This document shows positions 59,624 to 64,000 of a stretch of DNA of 64,000 bases, piece after piece. Location: NCBI GenBank assembly GCA_964036155.1, contig OZ038422.1, positions 63,201,201-63,265,200 of the forward strand, written 5' to 3'. This DNA is from Diploscapter coronatus (taxonomy: Eukaryota > Nematoda > Chromadorea > Rhabditida > Rhabditidae). How positions within the stretch are numbered: position 1 is the first letter of the stretch; each line of letters begins with the position of its first letter. The notes beneath the pieces were generated by a model. That model did no database searches. It was given only the letters and a program-made list of their open reading frames with translations, and was not told the origin of the DNA. The translations under genes and the position numbers were made by a program.

Positions 59624-60444
59624 TCCTAGTTGAAGAATTTAAAGAACTCCCAATTCAACCCCGAGTCCGGCAAGTGCTCTTCCAATGTAAATATGTAGAC
59701 ACAAAGAAGACACCTATATTTATTTATTTAAATTTCACACGATTTGACTTGAAATTGATTCTTTTCGAAAAGTTCGCTTCTTGGACCATAAAATCGAGTC
59801 CTTTCATTTTGGTGCAAAATAAAGTAAAATCTATGCGTTTTTTCCTAGATTTTCTGCTAGAAAATCAAGCATTCCAAACTTTTCGCACTATTTTTGTCTG
59901 TGCATATCAGATATCTATGAAAATCGGTGTTGCTGTCAAAAATAAATTCATTTTTATCGACGCTTGTCACATTTGTTCGAAATTCTCGAGTGCTGACGAA
60001 ATAAGTACAAAATTTGGTGGGGTCGAATAAGTTCAGAGCTACAAAAATCTGCCTGTTTTACTGCTTGTGTGAAGCATCGATTTTTGATGTGATAATAAAT
60101 AATTACTGGCACTTTGCAATTCGCTAGGACAGGTGCAACAATTCTGCTGATTCTGGTGGTTTCGTGTAATTAGCGCTTTTTCATATTCGCTTACATCGAG
60201 CATATATATATTCAGTTGTTCTCTTTGGTATCTGCGTATCTCCTATCCTAGAAGGGGCGTGGCCTGGTCTGCCTCTAGCAGAGTCAGAGTCGAACAAGGC
60301 GAGTTCCTTTCCTCTTTACGAAAGAGCCACCGAGGCAGTGGCTGCACATTGTTGATTGAGAACGACTATTAACGTGCAGCACAGCAGCCTAGAATCTATT
60401 CACCTGAGACGTCGTGCGAGCTCAAAACAGGAACTGTGACCTGC
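59624..60444. other. Spacer between BET1 and the tachykinin-type receptor
   Basis: Contains most of an unexplained 165-codon open frame (59533-60030, see findings), a TATATATA stretch at about 60202-60211, and GGGGCGTGGC at about 60254-60263, some 180 bases before the receptor start. Confidence 0.45.
60254..60263 (+). promoter_or_regulatory. KLF/GC-box-like motif upstream of the neuropeptide receptor
   Basis: GGGGCGTGGC about 180 bases upstream of the start codon at 60445. Assignment is by similarity only. Confidence 0.3.
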
Positions 60445-62806
60445 ATGAAGAAATCAAAGATCTGTCCCCTGCCATCTCCCAGTCTCCTCAATGCAACTTC
60501 AACAACAGATGGCTTTTTCGACGACCTTAAAATGTACCTGGACCTACTCGAATCTACACCTAATTGTTCGTGTCACGACGCGTATCTACCCGAGATCTCG
60601 CTCAATTGCGAGTCCTTCCCCATTCAGCACGCCATTCCCACTCAAATATTCTATGCGGCTTTATTTACTTCGACAATTATTCTCTCATTGATCGGCAACA
60701 TTACAGTGTTGTGGTAAGAGAGTTTGAAATTTCGTTTGAAATATGCTTTCTCTAGGATCGTATTGAGACACAGGAAAATGCGAACCGTCACGAATTACTA
60801 CCTCCTGAATCTAGCGATAGCGGACATTTCAATATCGATCTTCAACACGGGATTTTCGTGGATCTACAATTTCTACTACCATTGGATGTAAGTGTTTGTT
60901 GATTCGGAGAGACGAAATGATCGTCCACATCAAGTTGTGTCATTTCTCATCGTTCATTCTGTCCACAGCCATTCGTGCAATTCGTCAATCGGCTGCAGTA
61001 AACGCTTGACTTCGCTCAGATGTGACACTTTCCCGTATCAAAATAATTCATTCCTAATTAATAATTGCTGTAAGATATGAAATCTAAGCGGCTAGGCTTG
61101 GAATGGGGATTATCAAATACTCGCGAAACTCGCAGCCGAAGGGATGGAAGTGAAATAATTGATCGTAGTTGTGACTGAAGAAGAGAAGCATTGTTGGGAG
61201 GAAGTATAAATGATATGATGATGCACTCAGACAAGCACTATTCCATTCCCATTACTCCATTAATATGAATATATAGCATCATTATGCTGTGTGCTCATTA
61301 ATGAGAAGCGAAAGCGGATAAACGTGGCATGTTTTGTCTGGTTCTGGAATGACAGCCCAATATATTTCAGGTTCGGTTCGTTCTACTGCAAAATCAATCA
61401 TCTGATGGGAGTGACTCCGATCTGCGGCAGCATTTTTACGATGTTGGTTATGGGTCTCGATCGGTCAGTTTGCGTTTGCTTCATTTTTGAGCCCGAAAGA
61501 GCATACAAATGTTGTGTGAGCTATCATGAGGCAAGACGAGAATGATGGATGTCATATCTTCCAATTCAAATGAGAACAGAGTTATTATGGTCTCCTTGCG
61601 AAGCAGCCATTTGCATCTATTTGCAATATTCCTTTTTCTATCTCAATCTCCTGCATAATTTGCTGTCATAAAACTCTCAACTGCACAAACTTAATCGCGA
61701 CGAGCAAAGCAATGTGTGCGTAGATTCTTCGAACCAGGAGAAACCGACAGGGAGGCTGTAATAAAGCACAACAATGCGCCGTAGAATTCAATCAATTTGG
61801 CCTATTTTCTCTAAGTGGAGATACTTAATTAAAAACAGGAAAAGCCAAGGAGGAGAAATATGGAATTTAGAAAATAATGAATGTCTTTTGCAGAAAACAG
61901 AAAAGCCCATCCAATTCTGTGCGGTGGCCTTGAGAAAACAAATTAAATTTAGGTATTATGCGATTGTGCATCCACTGAAGAAGAGGCCTGGGAGGAGAGT
62001 GACAGTTTGCGCGATTGCGGCCATATGGTTTCTGAGCATCGCTTTCGGAATTCCTGCTCTGTTAGCTTCACAAGTCGAAACAACCTACTTCTACCACGAC
62101 AAGCAATTGATAGAAAACTCGCAGTGTCTGTCCGATCACTTCCCAGATGGGACGACTAATGAGTCTATGCTGAATGCATGGGATGCTCGAATAGTTTTCT
62201 GGAGTCAAATTGAATTTTAGGTACAACAACACTCTGGTTATCATACAATACGTTCTTCCTCTGATAGTCCTTTCCTGGGCGTATTATCGAGTGGGAATAG
62301 TTTTGCGAAAGGATCAGCCAGTCGGAGACTCGCATCACAAGAAGTCCATCAAATCGAAAAAGAAGGTTAGTTTAAAGCAATTTCATAGGATAATTTAATG
62401 CAGAAAATCTACAGGCAGCCTATATGCTGGGTCTCGTCGCACTGATCTTCATGGTCGTGTGGTTGCCCTACCACACCTACTATTTCGTTCTGTCATTTTA
62501 TACGCCTTCAAGTCCGTCCGAACATGTCACGATCCATTTCATCTACATTAACATCTATTGGCTGGCGATGTCTTCGACAGTCGTCAATCCAATCATTTAC
62601 TACTACATGAACAAGCGGTATCATCCGAAAATTTTAGAAGTTTTTTAGACTTAGATTTCTTTAGATTCCGAGTAGGATTCAGCTACGCGTTCCGATGGCT
62701 GCCCTGTGTGAGAGGAAGTCACAGGGATTACCGATCAGTGCTAAATGCCTCCCAAAATGGCCGGACTTCCCTCCTGACTTGTCCTGCGCAGAATTCAGTA
62801 TTTTAA
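60445..62806 (+). CDS. Tachykinin/NK-type neuropeptide GPCR
   Basis: Seven exons close in frame to 397 residues: 60445-60713, 60756-60887, 61371-61463, 61953-62162, 62221-62365, 62415-62617, 62665-62806. The extracellular N-terminus carries NATS and NCSC possible glycosylation sites. TM1 ends LSLIGNITVLW; then RKMRTVTNYYLLNLAIADIS, YYHWMFGSFYCKINHLMG (Cys before TM3), VMGLDRYYAIVHPLKKR (DRY), a second Cys in loop 2 (ENSQCLSDHFPDG), YNNTLVIIQYVLPLIVLSWA, LIFMVVWLPYHTYYFVLSF and SSTVVNPIIYYYMNKR (NPxxY). The RTVTNYYLLNLA and PLKKR segments and the TM6 WLPYHTYF-like motif match tachykinin/neuropeptide-K receptors of invertebrates. It should couple to a heterotrimeric G protein. The 62162 donor (GTCTAT) was set by phase. 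Confidence 0.9.
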
Positions 62807-62927
62807 ATTTGCTCAAATATTATTTTATCCGAGATTACTGTAACAAGTTATGAAATTTTTACTATACGGGTTCACTCAATTCATATTCGAGCTCATGATA
62901 TTTTCATTGAAAAGCTATAAATTTTCA

Positions 62928-63134
62928 TCATAGATGTCGATTGAATATTGAGGCTCTTTGCGGGCCTAAATCTATTTCTAAATACTTACAATTAGAAAAA
63001 TTTTGAAGTCATTTACTTTTCAAATCCAAAATGGGTCTTTGATGATTTCGAACGAGCAGAGTCCACAGGCTAATGAGGGTGAAAATTAGAAGAAGTCCCG
63101 GAATAATCAATTGTAGAAAAACGATAGGGTCCAT
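62928..63134 (-). CDS. Small single-span membrane protein candidate
   Basis: Two exons (63017-63134 and 62928-62965) join at GTAAAT and TTTAG borders to give 51 residues. The start MDPIVFLQLIIPGLLLIFTL is a strong hydrophobic span followed by a basic cytosolic part (LVRNHQRPILDLK) and an end SIFNRHL. It resembles no family I can name. It is tail-to-tail with the neuropeptide receptor, 122 bases away. It could also be the first exon of a longer gene. Confidence 0.4.
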
Positions 63135-63407
63135 TTGAATCGATTCTCAGAAATGCAGAGGCATTTTGTTTGATTTCCAACAGAAAACATAGCATTTCAA
63201 GCGAATCGATACCGGTTTGATAAATATTTCGTGCATAACATGTCCTCTGATGCATTTTACTCGAAAAATTGACTTTATTTCGACTCATAGAGTCAAGGCA
63301 GAATCAATCGAAAGATCTTTGCATCTAAAAACACAATTTCATCACCGCGCAGTATTCCTAGACTTTGAGCTAAAATCTTGAACTAAAAACGACTAGAATC
63401 GGCTACC

Positions 63408-63501
63408 TGGAAACCGCATGACATGCGAAATAGGGTGGATTTTGGGTGGTAGGCCTTCTTTTCACACGCTATTTTGCATGATATGGGATCATGCGGTTTC
63501 C
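63408..63501. repeat. Fold-back element
   Basis: GGAAACCGCATG at 63409-63420 faces CATGCGGTTTCC at 63490-63501, and CATGCGAAATAG at 63422 faces CTATTTTGCATG near 63469-63480. The inner motif recurs at 31370-31384. Confidence 0.7.
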
Positions 63502-63780
63502 GAGTTGCTCTAGAATCTACGGGAACCTCGTTAATTTATGTCAACTTTGAACCTTCCGAGTTAGAGAAAAGGGGAAATTGCAAAATTCTAGATTCGGTCT
63601 TCGTGAGCAGAACAATATTATTTCCAAGTCAAAGTCGAGCTCTCCACAGCAAATAAATAGAGAGAAAAAAACCAAAATGAAATTCGATGTTTGGGCAAAA
63701 GCGTTGGAGCGGGATCGCATTGAGAAGGGCTCGAGCAGTACTTATTATTTTGATATATCACTGATTGATAATTGATAAGA

Positions 63781-64000
63781 CTATGATAAGATGAGGCAGA
63801 ATAGAAGAGAAACCAATCCAGACAGAATGGTTGAAGAAGTTGCAGGCGTATAATTGCAGAAGTCGGCGCCTTTGCAGAAATACGAGTTGCCTGAAAGTGA
63901 CAATAAATCCTCTTGAATTAATGTGCATGCGTGAATAACCTTCAGCATGCTCGTTATTTGCCCAATACAAGGGCACATCGAGTTTTCTCCTCTTCATCGA
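63781..64000 (-). CDS. Ly6-like GPI-anchored protein, 3' part (partial)
   Basis: The last exon (63781-63890) follows a TTTCAG acceptor and joins in phase to the end of an earlier exon (63940 to the window edge). The C-terminus reads GNSYFCKGADFCNYTPATSS followed by a hydrophobic tail (TILSGLVSLLFCLILS) directly before the stop. Cys, then DFCN, a Ser/Thr linker and a terminal hydrophobic segment without a charged end are typical of Ly6/uPAR-type three-finger proteins with a GPI signal. Only about 57 residues are in the window, so the fold is not proven. The gene continues beyond position 64000. Confidence 0.45.

Noticed and set aside
1..64000. CRISPR arrays, bacterial operons, prophage, rRNA genes
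   Set aside because: None seen; the gene structure is eukaryotic throughout, and no regularly spaced direct repeats or rRNA-like stretches were noticed.

Overview
The window is eukaryotic: many short AT-rich introns (often 40-60 nt) with GT-AG and a few GC-AG borders, no operon-like bacterial layout, and protein families of an animal. A nematode (or close small ecdysozoan) is the best guess. It has a chemoreceptor-like 7TM gene of the nematode type, a Met/RON-type kinase with almost no ectodomain, very compact introns, and start codons sitting on 3' splice-site-like sequence. It keeps genes that Caenorhabditis elegans lacks or has shortened (selenoprotein K, full-length CC2D2A). The genus cannot be told from the sequence. 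All exon models below were built by hand; each of the eleven complete main genes (and the small two-exon candidate at 62928-63134) closes in frame from ATG to stop across all proposed introns.

Layout, left to right. Minus strand: a weak hypothetical exon (2895-3221), a divergent chemoreceptor-like GPCR (3807-7615), the ciliary transition-zone protein CC2D2A (8326-14027, 23 exons) and an SLC22-type organic-ion transporter (16505-18850). Plus strand: the sodium-phosphate symporter PiT/SLC20 (24020-28279) and an IL-17-family cytokine (29612-33069). Minus: an actin-related protein with an unusual N-terminal extension (36255-40035). Plus: a Met-like receptor tyrosine kinase (49019-53017). Minus: a degenerate G-protein alpha subunit (53556-56241) and selenoprotein K with a probable in-frame Sec TGA (56959-57962). 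Plus: the SNARE BET1 (58321-59623) and a tachykinin-type neuropeptide receptor (60445-62806). Minus: a small single-span membrane protein candidate (62928-63134) and the 3' end of a Ly6-like GPI-anchored protein that runs off the window (63781-64000).

Two large divergent intergenic regions (18851-24019 and 40036-49018) contain no recognisable exons but share a strong strand asymmetry: the plus strand is purine-rich on the left and pyrimidine-rich on the right. The remaining spacers hold fold-back elements, MITE-like inverted repeats and GC-box/KLF-like motifs close to gene starts.

Several genes are signalling parts (two GPCRs, a G-alpha relative, an RTK, a cytokine). There is no sign that they form a single system; this looks like an ordinary gene-dense animal segment. 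The most interesting items are the predicted GTPase-dead G-alpha, the SelK recoding site, the actin-related fusion and the purine/pyrimidine switch between divergent genes.
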